Numbered from the stretch's first letter, positions 8,303 to 16,322 are shown. The stretch is 33,538 bases of DNA from Frankia sp. AgB32 (GCF_023243045.1 NZ_JALKFX010000099.1:1-33538), one strand, 5' to 3'. Made by a program: numbers and translations. The notes: generated by a model not told the origin, from the letters alone.

Positions 8303-8725
8303 TCAGCCCATCCGGCCGGGCCCCGCCTCGTCCAGGTAGCCCCGCATGTCGATGGCCATGGTGCGCACCGCGTCCTGGTCCGGCTCCTCGTACTGTTCGC
8401 CCGGACTGGCTGCCCGGGCATAGCCGAAGGTCAGCCGCGGCAGTACCTGGGTCGGGGTGTCGAGGCCGCCGTCCCACGCCGGTTCGTCGCCGGCGAAGGC
8501 GGCCGGGCCCGACGGCAGGTCGGCCGCGCCGGGAGCGGCGGTGACGATCGCCCAGTCGACCACCGCGAACACGAGGATCACGCCCAGCGCGGGCAGGGCC
8601 GCGACCGGATTCCACGCGGTGAGACCCACCAGGGCGAAGACCGCGACGACCATCACACCGCCGACGAGGTGGCGGCGAGTGGGACGAAGTGCCGGAACCT
8701 TTCGCCCACGCCGATAGTGCGCCAT
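8303..8725 (-). CDS. Small two-helix membrane protein of unknown function
   Basis: The 140-residue protein has a basic N-terminus (MAHYRRGRKVPALRPTRR), then two adjacent hydrophobic segments (about residues 21-55: VGGVMVVAVFALVGLTAW, then VAALPALGVILVFAVVDWAIV). A polar tail follows, containing PTQVLPRLTFGYARA and an acidic PGEQYEEPDQDAVRTMAIDMRGYLDE stretch. The helical hairpin predicts both ends in the cytoplasm. I do not recognise the family. ATG at 8725 has no clear ribosome site, so the start is uncertain, but the membrane segments lie immediately after it. Transcription converges with mobA. Confidence 0.6.
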   Translation of the reverse strand: MAHYRRGRKVPALRPTRRHLVGGVMVVAVFALVGLTAWNPVAALPALGVILVFAVVDWAIVTAAPGAADLPSGPAAFAGDEPAWDGGLDTPTQVLPRLTFGYARAASPGEQYEEPDQDAVRTMAIDMRGYLDEAGPGRMG

Positions 8726-9178
8726 AGCGACAGTGTGCCCCAGTCTGCGGCGCGCTTCGGGCCGGCCTGTGTCCAGATGTGGCCCGGGCCGCGCTGTCCC
8801 GGTGTGGGGGCCGCGCCGTGATGCACCATCCGTGGCGGGTCGGCGTGGCGAGGGTCACGGTGCGGACAGGTGGCTGGTCGGGTGACGCCCGGAGCGGGTG
8901 AAGGGGCGCGTTGGTGCCGGCGGCCAGGTTCGGCTGATGCCGGTCGGGTAGTGCTCCGGCAGGCATCCGCCGGACGGTCTCGGCGCCTGTTTGCCTGGAA
9001 ACAAAGGGTGGATGGTGGGCGTCCCCCCGGCCGGCGATCGCGGAGGGTTAAACAGCTCGTCAAATCTGGTGAACGCGGTGCATTTTGGCTGCCTTCTGAG
9101 TCACACTTCCCAAGAATGTGAAGGACCATGGCCCGACGCCGCACCATGGGTTCGACCTCGCGAGGCTGGAGGTTTGCC
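8726..9178. other. Gene-free divergent region of about 450 bases
   Basis: No coding region is supported here. The right half (about 8985-9125) is less GC-rich than its surroundings and should hold the lipoprotein promoter, although no good -35/-10 pair was found. A small operator-like inverted repeat, TGTTT-N6-AAACA, lies at 8988-9003. The ribosome site GGAGG at about 9168 decides the next start. Confidence 0.5.
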
Positions 9179-9913
9179 GTGGAGGCTCGACGTCGGACGG
9201 TCAGTCCGCGCCGAAAGTCCCTGTCAGGCACGTTGCTTGTGCTCACCGTAGCGACGGTGCTGCTGTCGGTCGGCGGCTGCGGCTCGCCGAGTTACAGATA
9301 TGTGACAAACAAGAAGGATGGTGTTTTCCTGCGGGTTCCGAACGACTGGAATCACCAGGAGATGCCGGGCCCCGCCCTGTTCGGGATCGACGCGCGAAGC
9401 GTCAGTCCCGAGATGTTGCAGGGCCTGATGTCGCGTGAATGGGTCGTCGGTATCGATGCCGCCGCGCGATTTGACGCCACCCAGCTGCTGGTGCCGGATG
9501 CGTTGCAGCCAAAGGGATTCGTGCAGGTTCGTCACCTCCTGCCGGAGGAGGCGAACGCGGTGTCGACCAACTCCCTGCGCAACCTCGTGGTGGCCGTCGA
9601 CGATGCCGAGGCCGACCAGGAGAAGGCGGTCCGGGAGAACCCCTACAGCGCCCGGCTGACGCCGAACTTCCTGCTGCTGGCGGACAGCCCCGTCCGCGAC
9701 AGGGACGGTGTGCACGGGGTGCACCTCGTCTATCAGGTCCGGACCGACGCCGGTCTGGTCACCATCGACCAGACGAGTCTGCTCGACACCGCGCAGACCG
9801 TGCTCTACCAGCTCGTACTCGCATGTTCGTCGCTGTGCTACGCCCAGCACGGGCAGCAGATCGGCGACGTCGCCAAGTCCTTCACGATCGAGCCGACGGA
9901 CCGAGGGCAGTAG
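9179..9913 (+). CDS. Lipoprotein of unknown function, paired with the FtsH-like gene
   Basis: The N-terminus is a lipoprotein signal: Arg-rich start, hydrophobic LSGTLLVLTVATVLLSVGG, then Cys34 in the lipobox VGGC. The mature protein (about 210 residues) would sit on the outer face of the membrane. Its body has KKDGVFLRVPNDWN near the start, a pattern seen in secreted PsbP/LpqN-like proteins, but I cannot assign a family. GTG at 9179 is preferred because GGAGG is six bases upstream. Upstream in-frame ATGs at 9128 and 9146 have poor ribosome sites and would add residues before the signal. The stop is two bases before the start of the FtsH-like gene, so the two form an operon. This suggests a periplasmic-side partner or substrate adaptor (inference). 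Confidence 0.75.
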   Translation: MEARRRTVSPRRKSLSGTLLVLTVATVLLSVGGCGSPSYRYVTNKKDGVFLRVPNDWNHQEMPGPALFGIDARSVSPEMLQGLMSREWVVGIDAAARFDATQLLVPDALQPKGFVQVRHLLPEEANAVSTNSLRNLVVAVDDAEADQEKAVRENPYSARLTPNFLLLADSPVRDRDGVHGVHLVYQVRTDAGLVTIDQTSLLDTAQTVLYQLVLACSSLCYAQHGQQIGDVAKSFTIEPTDRGQ

Positions 9914-9915
9914 GA

Positions 9916-12471
9916 ATGGGCGTGATGGACCACACGGACCGGACCGCGGACGAACTCGACCCGTCGGCCCGCGTGGCGACGCGGGCGGCCGCGATGCAGC
10001 CCGGCGGGAATCCGGCACCGGCCGGTGGTCCCGGGCCGTCCACCGACGCGGCGCAGGCGTCGACGGCTTCGGAGCCCGCCGATCTCGACCGACCGCGGCG
10101 GCGGCCGCTGTCGCTGTGGGACCGGGTGAAGTTCCTCCTGCTGCTCGGCGCGGTCTTCCTGTTCGTGGTCGCCGCGGAGGTCTCCGGGGACCCGTTGATG
10201 ACCTGGAGCGACGCACTTCGTATCGAATCCCGCAAAAGCTCGTGGGTGCTGGTGCTGCTGGGCCTGGAAGTGGCGCGCCAGCTGCACATGTTCGTCGGTG
10301 AGCGATGGTCCGCCTACCATGTGTTCTGGACCGATCGGGTGTTCGGCCGCATGGAACGCCGGATGCTTCGGCTCAACGACTGGAACCGTTATCGGCTGAG
10401 TCGCACGGCGAAGTGGATCGCGGGCCTGGCGCTCGCCCTGTTCGTGTATGCCCGGCTGTCCCACACCTCGGTGTTTGACGCCCTTGTGAACGTTCCCGGG
10501 GACCTCTGGAAGGCCATCCCGGTGGTCCTCCAGATCGTGCTGTTGATGGTGCTCGTCGTCGGCCAGTTCGTGGTGATGTTCTGGTTCCTGTCCAAGGGCG
10601 GCGTCGACACGTACTTCCCCGAGGACATCACCACCCGCTTCGCGGACGTCTGGGGTCAGGACCACGTCGTCAGCCGGGTGCAGGAGAACGTCTTCTACCT
10701 CGAACGGCCGGAGGAGATCGAGAGCCGTGGCGGCCACGTGCCGGGCGGCATCCTGCTGTGGGGGCCGCCGGGCACCGGCAAGACGCTGCTCGCCGAGGCC
10801 GTTGCCGGCGAGACCGGCAAACCGTTCGTCTTCGTCGACCCGGGCGCGTTCTCGGCGATGTTCGTCGGCGTCGGGATCCTCAAGGTGAAGTCGCTGTTCC
10901 GCAAGCTGCGCAAGCTCTCCCTGCGGTACGGCGGCGTGATCGTCTTCTTCGACGAGGCGGACACGCTGGGCAGCCGCGGCGCGCTCAACGGCGGGTTCGG
11001 CGGCGGTGTCGGCGCGGGGGCGCGGTCCTGGCTCACCAGCCAGAGCGCGCCGGCGTCCCGCGTCACCGCGGCCGGGGCCGGCGGCCCTGGTCGGCTCGGC
11101 CGGGAGTTCGGCGGGAGTGAGCCCGGACTGGGCTGCAACGGCACTTCCTATCTCAGCGCCGCGGCCCGCGCGGAGATCGGCCGGGAACAGGCCCGCGAAC
11201 AGTTCGTCATGGGCGGCGGGGGCGGCGGAGGCGGTGGGTTCGACGGCACCCTGCAGGCCCTGCTGACCGAGATGTCCGGCCTGAAGAAGCCCCGCGGCTT
11301 CCTCAACCGGGTGGTCCGCCGTGCGCTGGGCATGCGGCCGAAGCCGCCGCCGAAGTACCGGATCCTGGTGATGATGGCGACCAACATGCCGCAGTCGCTG
11401 GACGAGGCGCTGCTGCGGCCCGGCCGCATCGACCGGCAGTACAAGGTCGGCTATCCCAGCAAGGAGGGTCGCATCCGCACCTTCGAGGGATATCTCGCGA
11501 AGGTGCAGCACGAGCTGACCCCGGAGCAGATCGACCGGCTCGCCGTCATGAGTCCGGAGGCGACCGGCGCGACGATCAAGGACACCGTGAACGAGGCGCT
11601 GGTGCAGGCCGTCAAGGACGGTCGCGAGGTCATCACCTGGCAGGACATTCTGCGCGCCCGGGTGATCAAGGAATACGGCCTTGCCGACGACCACCAGCAC
11701 ATCGACCGGGAGCGGCACAGCATCGCGCTCCACGAGGCGTGCCACGCCGTGGTCGCCTACCGGATGCAGCGCGGCCGGGTGATCGACCTCGCGACGATCG
11801 AGCGGCGCGGCGGCGTGGGCGGCTTCGTCGCGCACGTGGCGGTCGAGGACCGCATGTTCATGTGGAAGTCCGAGATCGAGGTCCAGGTCATGGTCTCGCT
11901 GGCCTCGCTCGTCGGAGAGCGGATGTTCTTCGAGGGCGACAACACCGTCGGCGTCGGCGGTGACCTGCGCACCGCGACGATCCTCATCGCGAACTACCTG
12001 TCGTCCGCGGCCATCGGTGACACCCTGTCGTCGCGGCTGGCCCTGGTCGAGCAGCAGATGGGCACGCTCTCGCTCGACGCCGACCGGCCTTTCGGCGAGC
12101 AGGTCGAGGCGAAGCTTCGGGAGCTCTACGAGCGCACCGAAGGAGTGCTGAGCGCGAACCGCCGGGAGGTCCTGGCGCTCACCCACGCGCTGGAGACCCA
12201 CAAGACGATCACCGGCGAGGATGTCGAGGCCATCATGGAGGGCACCAGCGGGCCCACCGTCGACGGCCGCCGCTACCACGACTCGGACTTCCTGCGGGTG
12301 GCCGAGAGCTACCACTCCGAGGCCGTCCGCGAGCATCGCGGTCAGCGGCACGATCTGCACAAACTGCCCGAGCTCGGGCGCGCCGCAGCCAGCAGCCACG
12401 CGGAGGCCTCAAGATCGTCCGGTGCCGGTCCGGTCAGCGGAACCGCCGGCCAGGAGGCCGCCGCGGGCTGA
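9916..12471 (+). CDS. Divergent FtsH-like membrane AAA+ zinc metalloprotease
   Basis: This predicted ATP-dependent membrane protease has 851 residues. A Pro/Ala-rich N-terminal tail is followed by hydrophobic segments FLLLLGAVFLFVVAAE, IAGLALALFVYA and VVLQIVLLMVLVVGQFVVMFWF. The AAA+ domain has Walker A GPPGTGKT (283-290), Walker B VIVFFDEAD (341-349), and the second region of homology MMATNMPQSLDEALLRPGRIDR (from 486, arginine fingers present). The M41 peptidase domain has HEACH (606-610, the HExxH zinc motif) and Asp683 in GVGGDLRTAT as third zinc ligand, so both activities look intact. About 90 extra Gly/Ala/Ser-rich residues, including a run of nine glycines, separate Walker B from the second region of homology. 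ATG 9916 follows the lipoprotein stop by two bases; ATG 9925 is an alternative. It is probably a paralogue of the housekeeping ftsH. Confidence 0.88.
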   Translation: MGVMDHTDRTADELDPSARVATRAAAMQPGGNPAPAGGPGPSTDAAQASTASEPADLDRPRRRPLSLWDRVKFLLLLGAVFLFVVAAEVSGDPLMTWSDALRIESRKSSWVLVLLGLEVARQLHMFVGERWSAYHVFWTDRVFGRMERRMLRLNDWNRYRLSRTAKWIAGLALALFVYARLSHTSVFDALVNVPGDLWKAIPVVLQIVLLMVLVVGQFVVMFWFLSKGGVDTYFPEDITTRFADVWGQDHVVSRVQENVFYLERPEEIESRGGHVPGGILLWGPPGTGKTLLAEAVAGETGKPFVFVDPGAFSAMFVGVGILKVKSLFRKLRKLSLRYGGVIVFFDEADTLGSRGALNGGFGGGVGAGARSWLTSQSAPASRVTAAGAGGPGRLGREFGGSEPGLGCNGTSYLSAAARAEIGREQAREQFVMGGGGGGGGGFDGTLQALLTEMSGLKKPRGFLNRVVRRALGMRPKPPPKYRILVMMATNMPQSLDEALLRPGRIDRQYKVGYPSKEGRIRTFEGYLAKVQHELTPEQIDRLAVMSPEATGATIKDTVNEALVQAVKDGREVITWQDILRARVIKEYGLADDHQHIDRERHSIALHEACHAVVAYRMQRGRVIDLATIERRGGVGGFVAHVAVEDRMFMWKSEIEVQVMVSLASLVGERMFFEGDNTVGVGGDLRTATILIANYLSSAAIGDTLSSRLALVEQQMGTLSLDADRPFGEQVEAKLRELYERTEGVLSANRREVLALTHALETHKTITGEDVEAIMEGTSGPTVDGRRYHDSDFLRVAESYHSEAVREHRGQRHDLHKLPELGRAAASSHAEASRSSGAGPVSGTAGQEAAAG

Positions 12472-12498
12472 TCGCCGCGGGCTGATCGGCGCGGTCGA

Positions 12499-13932
12499 TC
12501 AGGCTGCCGACGCGGCTTCGCGCCGCAGGGAGGCCAGCGCGTACAGCGCGGCGGCCAGGGCGGCGGCGCCCGCGAGGACCAGTCCGGCGCGGGCGCCGAA
12601 GGTCTGCGCGACCCACCCGGCGATCGGTCCACCGAACGGGGTGGTACCGAGGAAGGCGACCGACCACAGGGCCACCACCCGGCCCCGCATCGCCGGATCG
12701 GCGGTGAGCTGGACGGTCGCGTTACCGGTGGAGATGAAAGCGACGCTCGTGGCGCCGACCAGCACCAGGGCGGCGACCTCCACCGGCAGGGTGGGCGCGG
12801 CGGCGGCGAGCAGCAGCAGCCCGCCGAAGATCCCCGCGATGACCCCGAGCGGTCGGACCCCGATCCGCCGCCGGCGGGCCACGGCCAGTCCACCGACCAC
12901 CGCACCCGCGCCCATGGCCGCGGTGAGCAGACTGTAGGTCGCCGCGGTGCCGCCGAAGGTCTGCCGGGCCACCAGCGGCAGCACCACCTGGAACTCGTAG
13001 GACAGGGCTCCGATGACCACCATCATGATCAGAGGCACGCGCAGCGCCGGCGTCCGCCAGGTGTAGCCGAGCCCGGCGCGCAACTGGCCCGGCGCCCGGT
13101 GCACCGGGCGCCGGGCGTGCAGTGCCGAGACGTCCATCCGGCGAAGGGCGATCAGCACCGCGCCGAACGACGCCGCGTTGAACAGGAAGCATCCCGCCGT
13201 CCCGATGGCCAGGATGATCACCCCCGCCACCGCCGGGCCGACGATCCGCGCCGCGTTCATCGTCACCGAGTTCAGCGTGATCGCGTTCGGGAGATGGTCG
13301 GGGCCGACCATCTCCTGGACGAAGGTCTGGCGGGTCGGGTTGTCGACCGCGTTGCACAGGCCGATGAGCGCGGCCGTCAGCGCCACCATCCACAACCGTG
13401 CCACGCCCGTCAGGTCGAGCAGGCCGAGGCCGAGCGCGGCGAGCCCGGAGCAGGTCTGGGTGATCATCAGAAGGTGTCGGCGATTCATCCGGTCGGCGAG
13501 GAGTCCGCCGTATGGACCGAACAGCAGCACCGGCAGGAACTGCGCCGCGGTCACCAGGCCGAGCGTGGTACCCGAGGCGCCGAGGGACAGCACGAGCCAG
13601 CCCAGCGCGATCGTCTGCATCCAGGTCCCGCACAACGACACGATCTGGCCGCCGAGGAACAGCCGGAAGTTGTGGATCCGCAACGCCGCGAACGTGCCGC
13701 CGGACCGCGCGGGAGTCCCTGCGTCGACGGACTGTGCGGCGTCGACGGACTGTGCGGCGTCGACGGTTTGCGCGGCGTCGGTCGTGCTGGTCGCGCCGGT
13801 CGCGTCCGCCGCCTTCGTCGCGTCCGCCGCCTTCGTCGCGTCCGCCGCCTTCGTCGCGTCGACCGCTGCCGGGTCGGGCGCCAGCGGGACGGCGGCTGGT
13901 GGCCGCCTGGCCATGTCCACCTGCGGGGTCAT
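12499..13932 (-). CDS. MFS exporter (EntS/DHA3-like) with a repetitive N-terminal tail
   Basis: This major facilitator superfamily transporter probably exports small molecules by proton antiport. After a cytoplasmic tail of about 80 residues the transport core begins at FAALRIHNFRLFLGGQIVSLCGTWMQ, the hallmark of the EntS/DHA3 branch (enterobactin and drug exporters). The loop motif FGPYGGLLADRMNRRHLL lies between helices 2 and 3. About twelve hydrophobic segments are visible, ending GLVLAGAAALAAALYALAS. The tail carries ATKAAD repeats and AQSVDA-type repeats encoded by 18-bp tandem units. GGAGGTGG precedes ATG 13932 at good spacing. A pair of small palindromes lies upstream (13971-13996). 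It is not in an operon. The substrate cannot be read from sequence. Confidence 0.85.
   Translation of the reverse strand: MTPQVDMARRPPAAVPLAPDPAAVDATKAADATKAADATKAADATGATSTTDAAQTVDAAQSVDAAQSVDAGTPARSGGTFAALRIHNFRLFLGGQIVSLCGTWMQTIALGWLVLSLGASGTTLGLVTAAQFLPVLLFGPYGGLLADRMNRRHLLMITQTCSGLAALGLGLLDLTGVARLWMVALTAALIGLCNAVDNPTRQTFVQEMVGPDHLPNAITLNSVTMNAARIVGPAVAGVIILAIGTAGCFLFNAASFGAVLIALRRMDVSALHARRPVHRAPGQLRAGLGYTWRTPALRVPLIMMVVIGALSYEFQVVLPLVARQTFGGTAATYSLLTAAMGAGAVVGGLAVARRRRIGVRPLGVIAGIFGGLLLLAAAAPTLPVEVAALVLVGATSVAFISTGNATVQLTADPAMRGRVVALWSVAFLGTTPFGGPIAGWVAQTFGARAGLVLAGAAALAAALYALASLRREAASAA
13721..13774. repeat. 18-bp tandem repeat inside the MFS gene (3 copies)
   Basis: Two perfect copies of GCGTCGACGGACTGTGCG (13721-13738, 13739-13756) and a third with three changes (13757-13774). 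In frame, they encode six-residue repeats in the cytoplasmic N-terminal tail. Confidence 0.9.
13801..13854. repeat. 18-bp perfect tandem repeat inside the MFS gene (3 copies)
   Basis: Three identical copies of CGCGTCCGCCGCCTTCGT (13801-13818, 13819-13836, 13837-13854) and a degenerate partial fourth. On the coding strand they give DATKAA-type hexapeptide repeats. Copy-number change would keep the frame. Confidence 0.92.
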
Positions 13933-13970
13933 GCATCCACCTCCACCCGCACAACGCGCGGAGGCAGATC

Positions 13971-13996
13971 GTTATTTCGCATCAGATAACTATCTC
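13971..13996. promoter_or_regulatory. Overlapping palindromes upstream of the MFS gene
   Basis: GTTATTTCGCATCAGATAAC (13971-13990) is an imperfect inverted repeat with GTTATyT arms. It overlaps AGATAACTATCT (13985-13996), with perfect 5-base arms around AC. The pair lies about 40-65 bases upstream of the MFS start in locally AT-richer DNA. This looks like an operator for a MarR- or TetR-type regulator, but no such gene is adjacent. Confidence 0.45.
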
Positions 13997-14029
13997 GGCG
14001 GCCGGATGGTGACGCGGTTGAGCGGCCGT

Positions 14030-14073
14030 TTGGTTTTCCGCGGGCAGCGATCTATTATTCGAACACACGTTCG
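14030..14073 (+). promoter_or_regulatory. Promoter overlapped by a LexA-type SOS box
   Basis: A -35 TTGGTT (14030-14035) and -10 TATTAT (14053-14058) are separated by exactly 17 bases. CGAACACACGTTCG (14060-14073) follows, a perfect palindrome matching the Gram-positive/actinobacterial SOS box CGAACRNRYGTTCG. The box covers the expected transcription start, the usual place for LexA repression. The downstream gene is a DUF222 protein, a family with SOS-induced members in mycobacteria. Confidence 0.75.
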
Positions 14074-14163
14074 GAACGTGGGTCGTGGTGGGGATCGGCT
14101 GGCCGTCGCCGTGCAGGCGTGGCCCGCGGTCCGCCCTGCGGCGCACCGGTGCGGGAGGTGTTG

Positions 14164-14637
14164 GTGATCGTGATCGATGTCGAGTCGTTGCTGGCCGGGG
14201 TCGTCGCGCTCGACGGGCACGAGCTGCCCGACGTCGAGGTCGCGCAGTCGGTCGTCGAGCTGCGCCGCCTGGTCGATGCCACCGACGCGTTGTGGATCCG
14301 GCTGCTCGGCGAGTTCGACCGGCGCGAACTCTGGCAGCCCGACGGCGCGCGCTCGGCCGCGGCGTGGCTGCGCCGGGAGTGCCGCCTGGTGCACCCGACG
14401 ACGGCCACCGCCCTGCTCGTGGCGCGTGCGGCCCGGGCGCTGCCCGCCTCCGGCGCGGCCTTCCGAGCCGGCACGATCAGTTTCGAGCACATGCGTGCGA
14501 TCGTGCCCGCCGCCGAACCGGCCCGGCGTGAGGTGGCGCTGCGGGCCGATCCGATCTTCGCGCGGGCGGCGCTCTGGATGAACGCGCGGCAGATGAGCAA
14601 CGTCGTGCGCACCTGGCTGCAGCTGGCGGACGGGTGA
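14164..14637 (+). CDS. Truncated DUF222 (13E12 repeat family) protein lacking the HNH nuclease domain
   Basis: The 157-residue product matches the N-terminal part of DUF222 proteins: helical start VESLLAGVVALDGHELPDVEVAQSVVELRRLVDATDALWIRLLGEFDRRELW, then ARSAAAWLRRECRL, AARALPASGAAFRAGTISFEHMRAIV, and a late ARQMSNVVRTWLQLADG. Full-length members continue past this point through the rest of DUF222 into a C-terminal HNH endonuclease domain. Here translation stops at LQLADG, and only 77 bases remain before the accD stop, with no HNH remnant. GTG 14164 is chosen for the GGGAGG five bases upstream; GTG 14119, 14158 and 14170 are alternatives. The SOS-box promoter lies about 90-135 bases upstream. 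It is either a decayed remnant or a small stand-alone DUF222 protein. Confidence 0.7.
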   Translation: MIVIDVESLLAGVVALDGHELPDVEVAQSVVELRRLVDATDALWIRLLGEFDRRELWQPDGARSAAAWLRRECRLVHPTTATALLVARAARALPASGAAFRAGTISFEHMRAIVPAAEPARREVALRADPIFARAALWMNARQMSNVVRTWLQLADG

Positions 14638-14714
14638 GGCCGCCGCCGGCTCGGCCCCAGGGTCAGTGGGGTCCGAGGGCGTCGGGGCGCGTGGTGCGCC
14701 TGCCGGGCGCGGCG

Positions 14715-16118
14715 TTACAGCGGGATGTTGCCGTGCACGTTCTTGTGTGCGCGGGCGTCGGCGAGCGCGCCTGCGAGTGCCGAGGCGATGGCGCCCCGGG
14801 TCGCGGCCGGGGTGACGACCGCGTCGACGACTCCCAGCTCCACCGCGCGGTCGATGCCGCCCACCGTGCGGATGTGTTCCTCGGTCAGCTCGGCGAGCAC
14901 GCTGGGCCGGCGCTGGGCCGGCACCTCGGCGAGCGTGCGTCGGTGCAGGATGCCGACGGCGGCCTCGGCGCCCATCACGGCGATCTGCGCGGTCGGCCAG
15001 GCGAACACCGCGGTGGCACCCAGCGACGTGGAGTTCATGGCGATGTAGGCCCCGCCGTACGACTTCCTCGTCACCACCGTCACCCGCGGAACCGAGCACT
15101 CCGCGAAGGCGTAGAGCAGCTTCGCGCCGCGGCGGACGACGCCGTCCAGCTCCTGACCGACGCCCGGCAGGTAGCCCGGCGTATCGACGAGGACGACCAG
15201 CGGCACGCCGAACGAGTCGCACATCCGCACGAAGCGCGCCGCCTTCTCGGCGGAGGTCGTGTCGAGGCAGCCGCCGCGGCGCAGCGGGTTGTTCGCGACG
15301 ACCCCCACGGTGCGCCCGCCGAGCCGGCCCAGCGAGGTCACGATGTTCGGCGCCCACTTCGCGTGCAGTTCGACGCCCTCGCCGTCCAGCACCCGGTTGA
15401 CCAGTGGGCGCACGTCGTAGGCGCGTCGCGGGTTCTCCGGCAGCAGCTCGGCGAGCTCGCGGCTGTCGACCTGGCCTACGTCGCGCTGGTCGGCCAGCAG
15501 CTCCGCGAGCGCGCGGGTGCGCTCCATCGCCTCGTCCTCGGAGCCGCACGTCACGTGCGCGACGCCGCTGCGCCTGCCGTGCACCTCGGGACCCCCGAGG
15601 CTCGTGGCGGTGCACTCCTCGCCGGTGACGGAACGCACGACGTCCGGGCCGGTCACGAAGACCTTCGCGTCCGGGCCCATGATGACGATGTCGGTCAGCG
15701 CCGGGCCGTAGGCCGCGCCACCCGCCGCCGCGCCGAGCACCAGCGAGAGCTGCGGGATGCGGCCGGAGGCCCGCACGGTGGCGGCGAAGATCCGGCCGAC
15801 GCCGTCGAGGGAGGCAACGCCCTCCTGCAGCCGCGCCCCGCCGGAGTGCCAGATGCCGACGACCGGGCAGCCCAGCCTTACCGCCGACTCGATCGCGTGG
15901 ACGATGCGGGCGCATCCGTCGCGGCCCATCGCGCCGCCCTGTATGGTCGGGTCGGTCGCGAAAGCGACGACCTCGTTGCCGCCGACGAGCCCCTGACCGG
16001 CGATGACTCCGGAGGAGTCGGCGGCGGCGAACAGGGACAGGCTGTCGGGGTCGAAGAACCTGGAAAGCCGAGCCTCGGGCGTGCGCGGGTCGACTCGGTC
16101 GAGCGTGGACAGACTCAC
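14715..16118 (-). CDS. accD: Acyl-CoA carboxylase carboxyltransferase (beta) subunit
   Basis: This subunit moves CO2 from carboxybiotin to acetyl- or propionyl-CoA, supplying malonyl-CoA or methylmalonyl-CoA. The 467-residue protein has both crotonase-like halves. The N-terminal half has GIWHSGGARLQEGV and LGAAAGGAAYGPALTDIVIM. The C-terminal half has VDTPGYLPGVGQELDGVVRRGAKLLYAF and RKSYGGAYIAMNSTSLGATAVFAWPTAQIAVMGAEAAVGIL. An Ile follows GGAY, where propionyl-CoA-specific subunits usually have Asp, so acetyl-CoA use is favoured (from recalled work on Streptomyces AccB/PccB). GTG 16118 is chosen because AAGGAG lies seven bases upstream; the longer open frame has no family match. It is the last gene of the fatty-acid cluster, 258 bases after fabF, with stem-loops between. 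The biotin-carrying alpha subunit is elsewhere. Confidence 0.9.
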   Translation of the reverse strand: MSLSTLDRVDPRTPEARLSRFFDPDSLSLFAAADSSGVIAGQGLVGGNEVVAFATDPTIQGGAMGRDGCARIVHAIESAVRLGCPVVGIWHSGGARLQEGVASLDGVGRIFAATVRASGRIPQLSLVLGAAAGGAAYGPALTDIVIMGPDAKVFVTGPDVVRSVTGEECTATSLGGPEVHGRRSGVAHVTCGSEDEAMERTRALAELLADQRDVGQVDSRELAELLPENPRRAYDVRPLVNRVLDGEGVELHAKWAPNIVTSLGRLGGRTVGVVANNPLRRGGCLDTTSAEKAARFVRMCDSFGVPLVVLVDTPGYLPGVGQELDGVVRRGAKLLYAFAECSVPRVTVVTRKSYGGAYIAMNSTSLGATAVFAWPTAQIAVMGAEAAVGILHRRTLAEVPAQRRPSVLAELTEEHIRTVGGIDRAVELGVVDAVVTPAATRGAIASALAGALADARAHKNVHGNIPL

Positions 16119-16158
16119 CGTGCGTCTCCTTGCCTGAACGGCACCGGATCGGATCAGC

Positions 16159-16181
16159 GGGGGGTCGACGCGCGACCCCCC
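16159..16181 (-). terminator. GC stem-loop just upstream of accD
   Basis: Perfect 9-base arms (16159-16167, 16173-16181) enclose a 5-base loop. It lies about 40 bases before the accD start in the direction of transcription. It may be a terminator of the fabF transcript, an attenuator or an RNA-processing site. No T run follows. Confidence 0.45.
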
Positions 16182-16228
16182 GGGGGTACGCGCCGGTTTC
16201 CGTCGGGTTCGCGGTCCGGCGACCATGG

Positions 16229-16251
16229 GCACCCGTCGGTGGGACGGGTGC
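16229..16251 (-). other. Stem-loop in the fabF-accD gap
   Basis: Perfect 9-base arms GCACCCGTC and GACGGGTGC (16229-16237, 16243-16251) lie around a 5-base loop. It is the middle of three hairpins in the 258-base gap. Confidence 0.45.
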
Positions 16252-16322
16252 GGCCGTGTCGGCGGGGGGGCGGCCGGCGTCACGGCGATAGATGGACAAG
16301 TACGGTCCTGCATTGCGGGTGG

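Noticed and set aside
9838-12399. 853-codon antisense open frame over the FtsH-like gene
   Set aside because: The plus-strand frame has complete AAA and M41 motifs; the antisense product is low-complexity and His/Arg/Asp-rich.
13990-16299. 769-codon frame overlapping accD in another frame
   Set aside because: No recognisable motifs, and it would extend across the SOS promoter and the DUF222 gene.
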